A stretch of DNA of 64,000 nt from contig JAKJHU010000107.1 of NCBI GenBank assembly GCA_022316685.1, forward strand, positions 930,001 through 994,000, in the 5' to 3' direction. This DNA comes from Progne subis subis (lineage: Eukaryota > Chordata > Aves > Passeriformes > Hirundinidae). Below are positions 25,143 to 36,500 of this stretch, one piece after another. The notes beneath the pieces are model-generated. The model was given only the letters and a program-made list of their open reading frames with translations, had not been told where the DNA came from and searched no databases. The position numbers were made by a program, and so were the translations under genes. Numbering within the stretch: position 1 is the stretch's first letter; the number at the start of each line of letters is the position of its first letter.

Positions 25143-25720
25143 ATTGACATCGTGGTTTAACCCCAGCAGGCAGACAAGCCCCAGGCAGCTGCTTGCTCAC
25201 TCCTGCACCAATGGGATTGGGGAAAGAATTGCAAGGGTAAACACTGGAAAACTGATGGGTCCAGATGAAGATGGATGAAGACAATTTAGTAGGGAAGGCA
25301 GAAGCCTTGTGCACACAAGCAAAGCAAAACGGAATTATTCACTGCTTCCCATGGGCAGGCAGGTGTTCAGCCATCCCCAGGAGGGCAGGGCCTCATTGTG
25401 TGTAACAGAGACTTGGGAAGACAACACCATCACCCCTAAATGTCTCTCCAGTGGGCATGATGTTCTGTGGTGTGCAATCTCCCTTTGGTCAGTTCAGGCC
25501 ACCTGTCCCAGCTCTGCTCCCTCCCAGTTTCCTCTGTGCACCGTCCTAACTGGCAGAACATGAGACAATAAAAAGTCCTTAGGATAAACACGACTTCCCA
25601 AAAAACCAAAACTCCAATGTGTTGTCAATGCCATTCTTATTCTGAATCCAAAACACAGCACTATAACAGCTACTGAGAAGAAATTAACTCTATCTATCCA
25701 GCTGAAACCAGAACAATTGA
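25143..25720 (-). mobile_element. Solo LTR, ERVL-like, with intact 5-bp target duplication
   Basis: The LTR occupies 25148-25715 (568 bp) on the - strand. It begins TGTTCTGGTTTCAGCTGGAT at 25715 and carries GAGTTAATTTCTTCTCAGTA and, at its far end, GGGTTAAACCACGATG. This is the recurrent avian LTR that opens with TGTCCTGGTTTCAGCTGG in my memory. ATTGA flanks both sides (25143-25147 and 25716-25720), an exact 5-bp target-site duplication as expected for ERVL (class III). The terminal CA is mutated to TG. There is no internal sequence, so it is a recombined solo LTR. It lies between the two convergent genes. Confidence 0.85.
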
Positions 25721-28700
25721 AATTAAGGACATTCCCAAGGATTTTTTTTTTTTCCCCCCTGAGGATTTTATGAAAAAGCTAATCTGAGGAATGCCCCTAA
25801 ATTATTTAATACATTATTTCTGGAAGAGGACCTCAAATAAGAACTAAAGAGATGTGAGATGGAAACAACCTAAGTTATTTATTCTTGGCCAAATCATATG
25901 GTTTGTCCTCAAATACCTAAACAGTGTTTTAATCTCTTTCATACATTCATTTTGCTCTGTAGATTTCTTGCATTTATCACTTACCTTCCTTTCATTTTGC
26001 ACAAGTCCAGGTATAAATTACTTGGTACTGGCTCCAGATATTAAGAGCAGGGAGGGGATAGAATATGTGATCACAGATTATTGAAATTCTGGCCATGCTT
26101 GAGGTTGAGGTGAATAGCTGAGGGTGTTGCTTTTCTCCTAACTGGTTCTGCACCCTCATAATAATCAAGTTAATCTCTAGCTCAGAGTAAACAGAAGTGA
26201 GCTTAATGAGCACATAAATTACTTAAACTGCTGTCTTCATGTGATATGGTTTTATTGTGGCATAGGTTGAGTACTTTGTTTTCAACCTGGCATAATATTG
26301 GGATGCTGTATTTTCTGAAAGACTTCTGAGGTTTTTTTGTTTTGTTAATGAACAAAAGGTTTCTCAGTTGTTAGTGTATAGTAGTTGAGCCATGAATTAA
26401 AGCAAAAGCCTGTTAAATCCTGTCTATAATAATTCCAGTCAAAAGATTCAGAGCAGAGAATGATGTAACCTTGATAGCTTTGATCACAATCATTGTGAGG
26501 TGAATGCTTGGGATGTGTACTTCAGCAATTGGATTAGAGACAAAATCAAGAGAGATGATGTTTTTTCCTGCTTCCTTGAGGGAATCTTGTTTTCCAAACT
26601 TAAGTATTACAAGGGAATATTTCTTTAACTAAAGGAGAAAGGCAGGGAGTGGTGGAGTAGCTGTATGTAATAAATTCTGTTGTGAAACTGGAATAAACCA
26701 TTTTTTAAAAGTTCAAATAGCTTTTAACAACAACAACTTTAAAAGTTATTGCTGCTTATGTTAAGGCATTAATTTGCTATAATCTATTTCAATTTTTATT
26801 ACAGAGTTCAGTTCAACAGTTCATAGTTTGAAATGGAAAAAGTAGGTGGGACAGAATTTGCAGAAGTGGTCAGCAGTATCCCCTGCCTTCTGTTTACTCA
26901 ATGAGTTCAGTTCAAGGATTGTCTGATCTGAGGTTTATGATTGTGAAGGTTCAAGATGAAGGAAAACTTAAAAACAAACCTCCCTGAGTGCCAAGTAAAA
27001 TTGGTAATGGAGAAGGGAATCCTAAGAGTAATGTCTCTAGCAGTGCATGCAAATGCATGAAATTTGAAAAGCTTGGCCAAGGGAATAAGCTGGGGAATTT
27101 CTGTTTTGATTTCATGATGGTAAGGAAAAAAACCTCTGTCAAGGGCATTTTATGTTGAAAAGACCAAAGAAAAAAATTCTAATCTGCTTCTAACAATTAC
27201 TCTTAAACATTTTGAGATATGTGTTCTGAAAGTGAGTTTTAATAACAGAATTGTTTAAAAATAAATTATTTTTAATGTAGAATGACTTTCATCATTTAAC
27301 TTCTTTTGTGTATTCAGCATGTTAAAGAAGTTTTACTGCATTTAAGTTTGAAGTGATGCTCTTTTGCAGTTTAGTGGATTACAATTACCATCTACATGCA
27401 AAGACAGATAGCAGAATTCCAGAGAAATATCTATTAAGATTCATTGTTTCAATGTAATTAAAATGTATAATAAAGGCATTTGAATAAGTACATGAAATAC
27501 CATATACACAGACCTTAATAAATGTTGAGATATTGTATTCTAAATTAGCAAAATGAGATACATTGGTAAGAGTTAATCTTTTGGAAAATGAAATCGCATT
27601 TAGGAAATTCAAACTACAAGTACAGCAGAAGGTCAAGATTAATTTTTAAAATTTTATTTCCAAGTCTGTGTTTCTTGTTTCACCCTTCAAATGATGATTA
27701 AAATGATATTTTACTTAAACAGTCAAATCTGGAATATTTTTTAGAAAACAGGATTTTCTGTTTCTGAATTTCAGCTTTTAATCGGAAGTCTCCATAGCAA
27801 CACTTGCCCAAACAATTACCTTTGTTCTTTAAAAGGGAAGGAAAAGCCTCCATCTTTGTGGAATTTATCTATTTCCGGGTTCCTGCTTACTCGTTAGAAC
27901 TTTGTTTGCTGAGCTGAATTCTGCAGTGTCAAGTTTTAGGTTCTACTCTTGCTGTGTTTTCTCTAGGAAATAATTAACTTCCTTGGGGGTGGACTGGGCT
28001 GTTTTCCATTCCTGTTGTCATCTGTGAAATCTCTGCAGTGATCTGAATTTTTTTAATAATCCAGGGTTGACCCACTGCCAGAATGCCAAGGTGCTAAACT
28101 TAGTCTTCCCCAATGAAAGATTGCTTATATATGAAAGATTGCAAATTCCCCTTAAATTATTACTTTTACTTTTAAACTTACCTTTAAACTATTACTGACT
28201 TTGAAGAATATAAAATAAAACCTGAGCTTTCAAGATGCAAAAGCTTTCATAGAGATACCAACTCTTACCATAATTTTCCATCCTGTTACCTGTTCTTTAT
28301 TCCGACATATATCTTCACACTTACCTGTAAAGGATTTCATCAAGTACAGAAACATTACTAATAATAGATATTGGCCAGGCAGCTCCTATATTAATTTATT
28401 TTGTATCAAAGGAAAACTGAAAGGTTTAAATGGTACTTCATAAGTGACCCCCTCAGAATATAGGAAACGTAGTTGATTGGAGGTGCAGTTACAGTGTCTG
28501 GGTATCTTAAAAAAATGTATAATTTTTGAGAGAACTCTTGAAATACAGTTTACTCTTGCTTCTAGTAGCATTTTTTCTCTGCGATTTTCTATTTTGTCAA
28601 GTTACTGGATTTTACTCTCACAATTGCCTGAGCAAAATGGATTCTTCAGGCTGGCAGTGTTTGTGTTTATTTGAATCAACATCTGATGGACTGAGTAAGA

Positions 28701-29088
28701 TTTGGTTCTCACATAATTATTTAACATCTAATTTTTATGGAGGAAATTGTGCATGGCATTTAAAAAATATTTCTTAAATAAGTGATTCTTTCATATTTAT
28801 TGTGAAAATTGTACTGTAGTCTGAAAGCTGGCTAAGAATTCCTGATACTCGGTGATGTCATGGCAGATTTGAAGGTATATGCATGAAACATATGCATAAA
28901 TATAAAATGCATACAAATGGTTTTTATTTTTCTTTTTTTTTAAATTTTAAAATCTGCACTGGGCTTTTTTACTTAGCAGATAAAAGAAGTCTGAATGTCA
29001 TAGCTTTATTTTATGGAAGCTTTCCATACGATGTAGGTTTGAGATATGCAGGTACCCGAGGGTTTTTGGTGGTGGTGGTTTTTTTTGG

Positions 29089-29156
29089 TTTTTTGTTTTG
29101 TTTTGTTTTGTTTTGCTTTGCTTTGCTTTGCTTTGCTTTGTTTTGTTTTTTTTTTC
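29089..29156 (+). repeat. (TTTTG)n / (CTTTG)n pentanucleotide microsatellite
   Basis: A run of TTTTG units changes to five CTTTG units and back to TTTTG before a T-run. It probably grew from one TTTTG array with a C variant that spread. The Phe/Cys-rich reading frame across it is an artefact. Confidence 0.95.
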
Positions 29157-29572
29157 TATGAGAGAACCCTGACCAGCTACTTCAGTTACTTCCAATGCAG
29201 TGATTAGACTTGTTCTAGGCTGGGTTTTACCTCTTATATTTATGACAATGAGAACCTGGGCTGCAAGACATGCACTGTCTGTGGCTCAGCTGCTCTCATG
29301 CAGATGGTTTCAGCCTGGTGGCCCATGGTTGCAGGCAGTTGCCCATGAAAGGGTTGCTTGGTTTGAGTTGTCTGGGCTATGTCTGACCAGGGCCTCTCCT
29401 CTAATTTTTTTTAATACTTGGGGAGCAAGGTGAGAAACTTGCTGTGATTTGCACTTGAAGTTCGAGCTGGAGTTCAGGTTAGAAAAATCGAATTGAGTGG
29501 ATATTGACAAAATCAGGTAAGTTTTCTGGGGTATTTGTTGCATTTCTTCCTTTAACATCTTTTTGACTTGAA

Positions 29573-29870
29573 TTGTTTTTCATGGTTCGTGTCATGGTGC
29601 AGCAAGGGACTGCTGGCTCCCTGGGGCTGGGATGTGGGGTGCAGTGGGGCTCCCTGGGGATAGCAAGGCTGGATCCCACAGCCAGGGCGTGGGGCAGCCA
29701 ACAGCACCAGGACAGCCCCAGCACAGACATCTCTGGTGGGGCCCCTGGCTGGGGTGGCAGTTCTGCCCCCCCGGGGGTGAATGGGGTCCTGGGGCAGGGC
29801 TGGGGGAGCCCTGGGCTGGTGGGCAGCGACAGTCAGGACTGGTGGCACTCTCAGCATAACTCCTTACTGG
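29573..29870 (+). other. GC-rich, G-skewed island
   Basis: About 300 bp of G-rich sequence sits abruptly in AT-rich surroundings. Repeated CTGGGG and CTCCCTGGGG words are seen, and two runs fit a G-quadruplex: 29623-29649 (G4, G3, G4, G4) and 29783-29806 (G4, G4, G3, G5). CpG is sparse, so it is not a classical CpG-island promoter. Frames open on both strands because of composition, not coding. It lies about 170-470 bp beyond the proposed C4orf19 poly(A) signal. Confidence 0.7.
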
Positions 29871-30039
29871 CAATGTGCTGACACCTTCACCGACTTTCAG
29901 TGTTGTAGTAATGTTTGAAAGACAAATGCATATGTAAAACTTGTATGCACTTATGAGAGGGCTTAGAAGGACCTATTAAAATAGGAAAGGGGTAGAGAAA
30001 TCAACAGTACTACAATACTTTAAAACCATATAAAGCTTA

Positions 30040-30045
30040 TTTATT
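30040..30045 (-). promoter_or_regulatory. Poly(A) signal AATAAA (C4orf19, candidate)
   Basis: AATAAA on the - strand (tttatt on +), about 1.45 kb beyond the C4orf19 stop. An ATTAAA variant lies closer, at 30241-30236. No strong downstream element was recognised, so the site is tentative. Confidence 0.35.
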
Positions 30046-31497
30046 TTACAGATACAATGTTGTGTCTCTTGCCTATAGCTGAATATAGTTCTCTACAAGC
30101 TGAGACTTTAGGTTGTTTTAATTGCTTCTAGGAATATCATCAATGTTTTGAGAAATTGAAATCAGCATATACTGTAGGCAAATACATTGTTGGTGTTTTC
30201 ATGTATCTAATGAGGGCTGTATCTTATTGAACTTCTTTAATGTAACTTTTATATTCAGAAAATGCATAAAGTACAAAAGCCTTCAGATTATTTTTTATAT
30301 GGTTAAAAATATATATTAGAACTTTTTAACAAAAAACTTGGAAACCACAAAATTTCAGTATAAAATTTCAAGCACTTCCTATTTCAACCATACTTTCATA
30401 CTACAGCACCAAATTGGTCTCTACCTCCTTTTTTTTTTTTCCTCCCATTAAAAATGCAGCCCTTCCAAGATTGCAACAATTTTCAGATCTTATACGTAAT
30501 CCAGTTTGGAAGCTTGGTCCCTTTCCTGATGTAAATTTAGGGGCTACAGCAGAGCTAAGGAGGGGTCTAGTTGGCTCTTGCTGTTTTTGTATAAACAAAA
30601 CACATCTTGCTGGGGATGTTTGAGACACAACTGGTTTGAAAACTATTGTTAAAACAGGTGACATGTACCTGGAAAATTTAGTGGAGTTCAGAGGCTTCAG
30701 GCTGTAATTTTACAACAGTTTTAATCTCTCCAAACTGGTAGGGACTGAGTTTTGATCTCTCTCTGGCCTCTCTGATAGTGTGTGTGCAATTATTACATGA
30801 GCTACTTTAGCACATTAAACCAACAGAAAGTTACCCACTCTCTGTTGGATTTGGCTGGGCTTCTGCTGTTTAAAGGAAGTGAAGCAGCAACACTTGGGGT
30901 TTCAGACACAATCAAGGAAGAGGTGTGTGGGGAGAAATGATGTTATTCTAGTGCCAGGTGCACATGCACAGATTTAGGCTTATTCCATAATGGAACCATA
31001 GCCACAGTAAAGTTCAGTCCAAGCTGCCTTCCAGATTCATATTTCAGTAGATCATAGAACTTTGGCTCATTTATGTAGTTTTTTTCTGCTAATGATGAAA
31101 ATCTGTGGTTTCTAACTCCATGCCTTCAGTAGTCCTGTTTCAAATAATGGGAGTTTTGTGAACCTGGAACATGCAGCGTGCACAGACCCTCATGAGGGAA
31201 AAAAGGAAACTTGCATGAGTCCAGATGAGGTGGATGTGCAACTGAATATTCTGTGTGGAAGAAATGATGCTTTGCCCTCCTTCTTGGCCCCATAGAGAAG
31301 AGTATTACCATTAGTCAAGGGAGCACTTCTGTGCCTCAGGCAGTAGAAATTAAAAGGCTGTATAAAACAGCCAAAGTTTGGCCCCAACTCCTTTTATATA
31401 TGCTGTTCATAACAGCTCTCCATGTGTGCTGTATATCTGTTCATATGGATCCAGAAATAACACCTGGATCTTATCCAATGTATTAGAAGCAAACCAT
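30040..31497 (-). other. C4orf19: Probable C4orf19 3'UTR
   Basis: Non-coding sequence between the TAG at 31500-31498 and the candidate poly(A) signal. Nothing else is seen in it. The end is inferred. Confidence 0.4.
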
Positions 31498-32434
31498 CTA
31501 GTATTCATCATCATCTTCTAGGTCTTCGCCTGCTGTTGCAGCTTCCAGTGCAGCCAGAGCTGCTGCAACTTCTGCGTCTTCCTCTTCAATCCCTCCATTG
31601 ACATCTTTATGGTTTGTGTGTGTGGGTACCTGTGTCACTTTGGTAACAGCCACTGCAGTGATACCCCCAGTAAGGCTCTCAGTCAAACTTGCAGAGTCAG
31701 TTTTAAAAGGTTCAATACTGCTCTCTTTTGCAGGTGAAGGTGGGATTACACAAAGGTCCTGCTCCTGTATTGCTGAAGCACTAGTGTTTTGGTCTGAATG
31801 TGCAAAGTTGACTGAAAAGCTGTCTTTTTCAACATAGTTCCCAGTTTGATTGCCATTTTGGGGATAATCAATATTTGGCAGTCTTATGGCACTGTTTTCT
31901 GTCTGCAGTATTGAGTTTCCTTTGAGAAAGATGCTGTCTTCTACAGACTGGGAGTCTGGAATACTGTTAGGCACATTGCTGACTGCCTTACTTTGACTGC
32001 CTGTCTCTAGGTCAAGTTCTTGTTCAGACCTATTTGATTTGGTGTAAAAGTCTCTATTGCTGGCTGAAGAAGCCTCTGACTGGCTGGAGGTTCCCTTTTC
32101 ACTGGTTTCTTTCACTGGGCTTGTGTTGGGGATGAGCATGGAGTGCTGAGCACAGGAGTTGCCACCATTGACTGCAACATCAAGCTTTGCAGCATACCTC
32201 ACAAGGCTGTCCTCTTGAGAATCATTGCCTCTGTGATTCCAGAGAGTTTCTCTTGTACTTTTTACTGGATTTTTATTTTCAGTTTTGTTTACCTCATCCT
32301 TCTGGAATTCATTTTTGGGTTCTTCATTTTCACTGTTCTCTTTGAATTTATTGCTGCCTTGTTCATTGCATTTATAGCTGTTTACTTCATGATTGCATCC
32401 AGATGATTGTACTTCTTCTGGATCAAAGATATAG
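31498..32434 (-). CDS. C4orf19: C4orf19 large coding exon
   Basis: The acceptor tttccttactccag (read on the - strand) lies directly before 32434. The exon starts with the last base of the Ser11 codon, then YIFDPEEVQSSG, and ends with EDLEDDDEY and TAG. All but 11 of the 322 residues come from this exon. Confidence 0.94.
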
Positions 32435-33518
32435 CTGGAGTAAGGAAAATTTGTAAAGGAAATGTTACTTATGATGTTAATCAATATAATTAATAAAAAG
32501 GATTTAGCTTCCCTTTTAAACTGAAAGTCTTGAGGAAGAAGTGTCACTGAACTTTACCTTGGGTCCTGAGAATGAGTTAAACCGAATGGAAATGCTGAAT
32601 ATGCTGTCAGCTGCTGTCTTCTGGGACTGATCACAACTAATCCCTATTGTGAGATTCACCAGGAGCATAAGGAGGATGTTGGAGAACTGTGTGCTGGTCA
32701 TTGCTTGTTTCCAGACTTATTTTTTATTTTCTCTGGGGAGCTGATTAGCCAATGAGTAGTCATAACATGGATTGCTAATTAATATGTCCTCATATAGTTG
32801 CTAAAATATCTTCAATTTTTTCCTGTTTTTCCTGTTCTTTCAAGTCTTTTGTCCTTTTTTTTTTTCCCCTCCTGATTAATCTTCTTCTTGCTTTATAATT
32901 TCCTTGCCTTATTTCTCCCAGGGCCTCTCTCTTTTTTTTAATCTTTCTTTTTTTTCTCATAGCACCATTTTTTCCCCAGTTCCTTACCTGTTTTACAGAA
33001 GTGGCCAAGGAAAGTACTAACCCTCAAGTAGGGCTGAAATGTTGTCGTTATAAAACTAGTTCTCCTCTCTAGGGACAATTTTAATATGGGAATTCTTCCA
33101 CCAACTAACTAGATTTTACAGCTGTGATGGGAGCAAGGAACTGTTCATTTTTGTTGCTCGGGAGAGAGGGAGGATCTGACATGGTGTGTGCTCCTTGTTC
33201 TGCTGAATTGAGGGAAGCTCATGCTACCTAAATTAGAAAAACCCTTACTAAAGAAGAGTTTTCAATGCAACACAATTCCTTTTGTGGGACAGAAATTACA
33301 GAAGTGAACCTTAATTAAAGTACTTTCATAGGAAGTCTGTATGCCTATGCTTAAAGATGCTCTAAACTTTGAGAAAAGTCCAACCATATACAGTGGCTAA
33401 TTTAAAACAACAGGTGTGGGGGAACACAGACACATGGTTTAATGCTTTTCTTTTATTCAGTCTAAGCAACTCTTGTTCTATTGTACCTTTGTATCATTTT
33501 GCAGCACCTGCACCCCAT
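31498..33518 (-). CDS. C4orf19: C4orf19 / PGCKA1, PDCD10- and GCKIII-kinase-associated protein
   Basis: Two coding pieces, 33518-33487 and 32434-31498, join in frame (AG|C makes Ser11) to give 322 residues; human has 314. The N-terminus MGCRCCKMIQSYIFDPEEV matches human MGCRCCKMIQSYLFDP. Gly2 followed by Cys3, Cys5 and Cys6 is a classic N-myristoylation plus palmitoylation signal, so the protein should be anchored to membranes. The middle is polar, Ser/Asn/Glu-rich and poorly conserved, probably disordered. The C-terminus, EDAEVAAALAALEAATAGED followed by an acidic tail, is almost the human sequence and is probably an amphipathic helix. The human protein is named for association with PDCD10 and the GCKIII kinases; which part binds is not shown here. 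The gene is convergent with RELL1, as in human. The long open frame extends to 32547, but that extension is intron. Confidence 0.95.
32435..33486 (-). other. C4orf19: C4orf19 intron between the two coding exons
   Basis: A 1052-bp intron from GTACAA (33486) to ...TTACTCCAG (32435). On the + strand 32800-32960 is T/C-rich, so on the gene strand it is purine-rich. Frames at 32701-32516 (secretion-signal-like) and 33008-32790 (Lys/Arg-rich) fall inside and are not coding. Confidence 0.9.
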
Positions 33519-33534
33519 CTGGATTTTCCTTAAT
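33487..33534 (-). CDS. C4orf19: C4orf19 first coding exon (48 nt, start codon at 33518-33516)
   Basis: On the - strand, ctctttctctcttttcag precedes 33534. Sixteen untranslated bases follow, then ATGGGGTGCAGGTGCTGC and so on to CAAAG, and a GTACAA donor at 33486. It encodes only MGCRCCKMIQ and two bases of Ser11. The acceptor before the ATG shows that at least one non-coding exon lies further right. No frame caller would report it; homology and phase identify it. Confidence 0.92.
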
Positions 33535-36500
33535 CTGAAAAGAGAGAAAGGGAAGGCAAGGGAGAGACAGAATGAGTGAAGCATTATGAAATTAATATAT
33601 GAGCAATTGCATTGAAAATTATGCTCATGTTTAGAAGGGCTTTGTTAGCTAAAAAGTAAGATGTCTATGCAAGAATGGATGGAGTACTGTTCAAGGTCTT
33701 TGTAGGTTGTCTTGCATTGGCAATGGTCTTTAATTGAGGAAAAATCTGGGGAAGAATTTAACAATTCTTAGATAGTGATGTTCTCTCCGAATAGTTTCCT
33801 AAGCAATTTTATGATTTGGAGAATTATAAGTCAGTGTATTGGGTGTGGGTTGTTGGTTTGTTTTTTGGTTGGGCTTTTTTTAAACTTTTTTTTTTCCACT
33901 TTACCTGTTGGTAAAGTTCTCTACCATAAATTTGCCCAACTGTTTTTTGGAACAGTAAACTGCTAGCATCTACCACATCCTTCACTCAGTACTTTCACAG
34001 AGCAGCCTTGCCTGTGTGAAGAATCACCTGCTTTTATTTGACTTGAGCCTGTTTTTTATTAGTAGTATTTGGTGCCTCGTGGTTCTTGTAAAAGAAGAAG
34101 TAGTGACCGTCATGTCCAATTGTCACCATAGCAGAGGTCCTGTACTGTCTCATCTATTTAATTGTTACCCATACTGATATTGTTTTGTGCCTATGAACTT
34201 TCCTTGTGTTGTGCTCTGAGTCTTTTTGTATTTTAACATCCCATCCAAATGAAGTGTGGGAACTACAAATGCAAAGTTTTCAAGGTGTTTGGAACCTGAA
34301 AGAAGCAGGTTTATTCTTGCCTAATATCTTGTTTCCAATCCCTTGACCCTGCTACAGCTACTGAGCACTGAGGTGACATTTTTGTGGAACTATTTCTTGG
34401 TGAGGCACAGAAAAATTCCTGGAATGGGCATTTTGTTATAAGCAGTATGTTGCACCTCAATAGGAATTTACTACAGAACTAGCAGTCTGTCTGTGTTTTG
34501 CTACACCATTGCCTGATTCAGTGAACTGCTAGGAACTATCTATTATATGGCTCTTATGCCAAAGTATTTTATTATGAGAAGAAATGGTTTGGATCCTTGA
34601 GAACATTCCTGTTCTGAACCTAAACTGAATTCCCAGATCTGAACATCGAAAACCCCTAAAACTCCTAATATTCCTTATGGGTGGTGGCTATCTTATTTCA
34701 AGTTAATAAGTCAGGGCAGGTTGTTTAATATGTTTAGTCCATTGTTATTCAGGCTCTTTCTTTTTCTCTTGAGATACTCTACAAACTCACATACTTTTGC
34801 CAATGCCTAAGGACAGTGGCTCACTTCCCATAAAACAGGAATTGATGAAGCAAGGCCAGGGTGTTTTCTGGAATAATTTATTTACAAAACATCCAAGGAA
34901 AATAATATTGATTTATTCTTCTCAGGCATGGCCTGAACTGCACACTGGCAATTATGCTAGTAGAAATGTAAATCAAAACATTTCCCCTCTAAAATCTGAG
35001 TACTTCTGGTGTTAACGCTGAACTAAATACCTGATGTCAGATGTCTCATTCTTGGAGCCTCTAAGGGCCTACAGGCATTCAGCAGCTGGTTTTAGCCTAG
35101 GTTATAGCTGCTTATAGCTATGCTTTATGTCTTTGTGTACACACAAACTATCCTGCAGCAGAAATTTCTATCAGGAGAGCCATCTTGTTGTAGCTGAGTT
35201 CTTGTTGGAATGGCTTTTCGACCAGCTGCTTTGCTTCCTTTCTTCTGGTGCAGCTTCTCTCCCTGAATTGCAGTCTCCCTTCCACAGATCTGCTGACCGT
35301 GTGCTCTGTGTTATCACCCCACATACCCCAGCAACATCATAGCAGGAATTCTGATATAGGGTTTTTTGTCTGAAGAGGATTGCCCACTGAAATGCCCACA
35401 CAGCCTTTGGCTTGGCTTTAAAGTTTATAGGTTTGATGAACCCAGTTCTGATTTGTATGTAGACCAGCTCTAACAACAGATGGTGCTTCTAGCTGAGAGT
35501 GAGCACTTCAAGTCAGGGTGCTTCTGCTTAGAGTTTTATCTCAGAGATTTCCTACTCAGGGATTTTATTTACAAATTTTGTGAGTTTTTTAAAAAGCAAA
35601 AAAACCTGCTTATAGGTTTTAAGCATTGAGAAGTTCTAATTGCTGGCCTTTATTCTGTTGTAAAGACATTTGTGATCTTCATAGAAGGCAATTACAATTT
35701 GAAATTACTGTTGTAGTTTTCACAGAAAGAACTTTTCTGGGTTTTGTGGTGTGTGTTTGTTGTTCTTTTGTTTGTTTGTTTGTTTTAATTACAGCTGCTG
35801 TTGGAATTATCTCTGCAGCTACTGCGTTATGCTTTTCCACTGATTAATTACAGTGGGATCTGCCCTGTGGCATGAATAAACTATTAAATATTAAAAACCG
35901 TGTATGTTGCATTATCTTATGAATTATTTCACATCCCTGAAATAGGAATATAGTTTTACAATGTCACTGCCTGAACACTGGCTTTTTTTCCCCCTTACCC
36001 TTCCCTTCTATTCATGATAATCTTTCAAGTCAAGCTGGAAAATAGTTCTGAGGAAAAAATTGCTTTTATAGCATGAAAAATTATGCTTTAATCCTACTTA
36101 TCTTGTTTTAGATACTGAGCTCTAAAGACTTGTGTATTGCGAAATGTTCATAGTTGCATTAATGGATAAATAATACTAATAAGCTGCTGTATGGAGCAGT
36201 TTGAGTCAAGTAAGTGCTATGGGCTTGGAACAAAAGAGCATTAGAAACTTCAAGCAATGAATAACATGTAAACTGATACTGAATTTAGAAACATTGCTTC
36301 CTTATTAAATATTTGCTCTGTCAGATATGCCGTGCTGCTAAATTGATGAGAAAATTGCAGACAAACGCAATATGATGTGGAATGCTCTCTTGTAGAACAC
36401 CTTGGGGGCAAAAAAAAAAAAAGGTTGCCTGTCTAAAGTGGCAGTAAAATCCTAGGCTTTAACATTTATATTCTCAGAATTCAGATCAAACTGCCATTAA

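Larger units (their letters stand above)
20546..30039. other. Gap between the convergent 3' ends of RELL1 and C4orf19
   Basis: No gene is supported here. It holds a T/A-rich tract (22801-22887), a solo LTR (25143-25720), a TTTTG/CTTTG repeat (29089-29156) and a GC-rich island (29573-29870). A small GC-richer patch at 22030-22170 has no recognisable content. All reading frames are under about 105 codons and lack homology I can name. Confidence 0.75.

Noticed and set aside
29573..29881. Four overlapping Gly/Pro-rich frames on both strands
   Set aside because: GC-rich composition lacks stop codons on both strands; no start context, splice sites or homology.
31598..32406. Frames antisense to the C4orf19 large exon
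   Set aside because: Shadows of the real coding exon on the other strand.
32435..32547. N-terminal extension of the long C4orf19 frame (start at 32547)
   Set aside because: It lies upstream of a clear acceptor at 32435-32436, and the human-like N-terminus is encoded at 33518-33487. The extension is intron.
32790..33008. Lys/Arg-rich 72-aa frame on the - strand
   Set aside because: It comes from a purine-rich low-complexity part of the C4orf19 intron.
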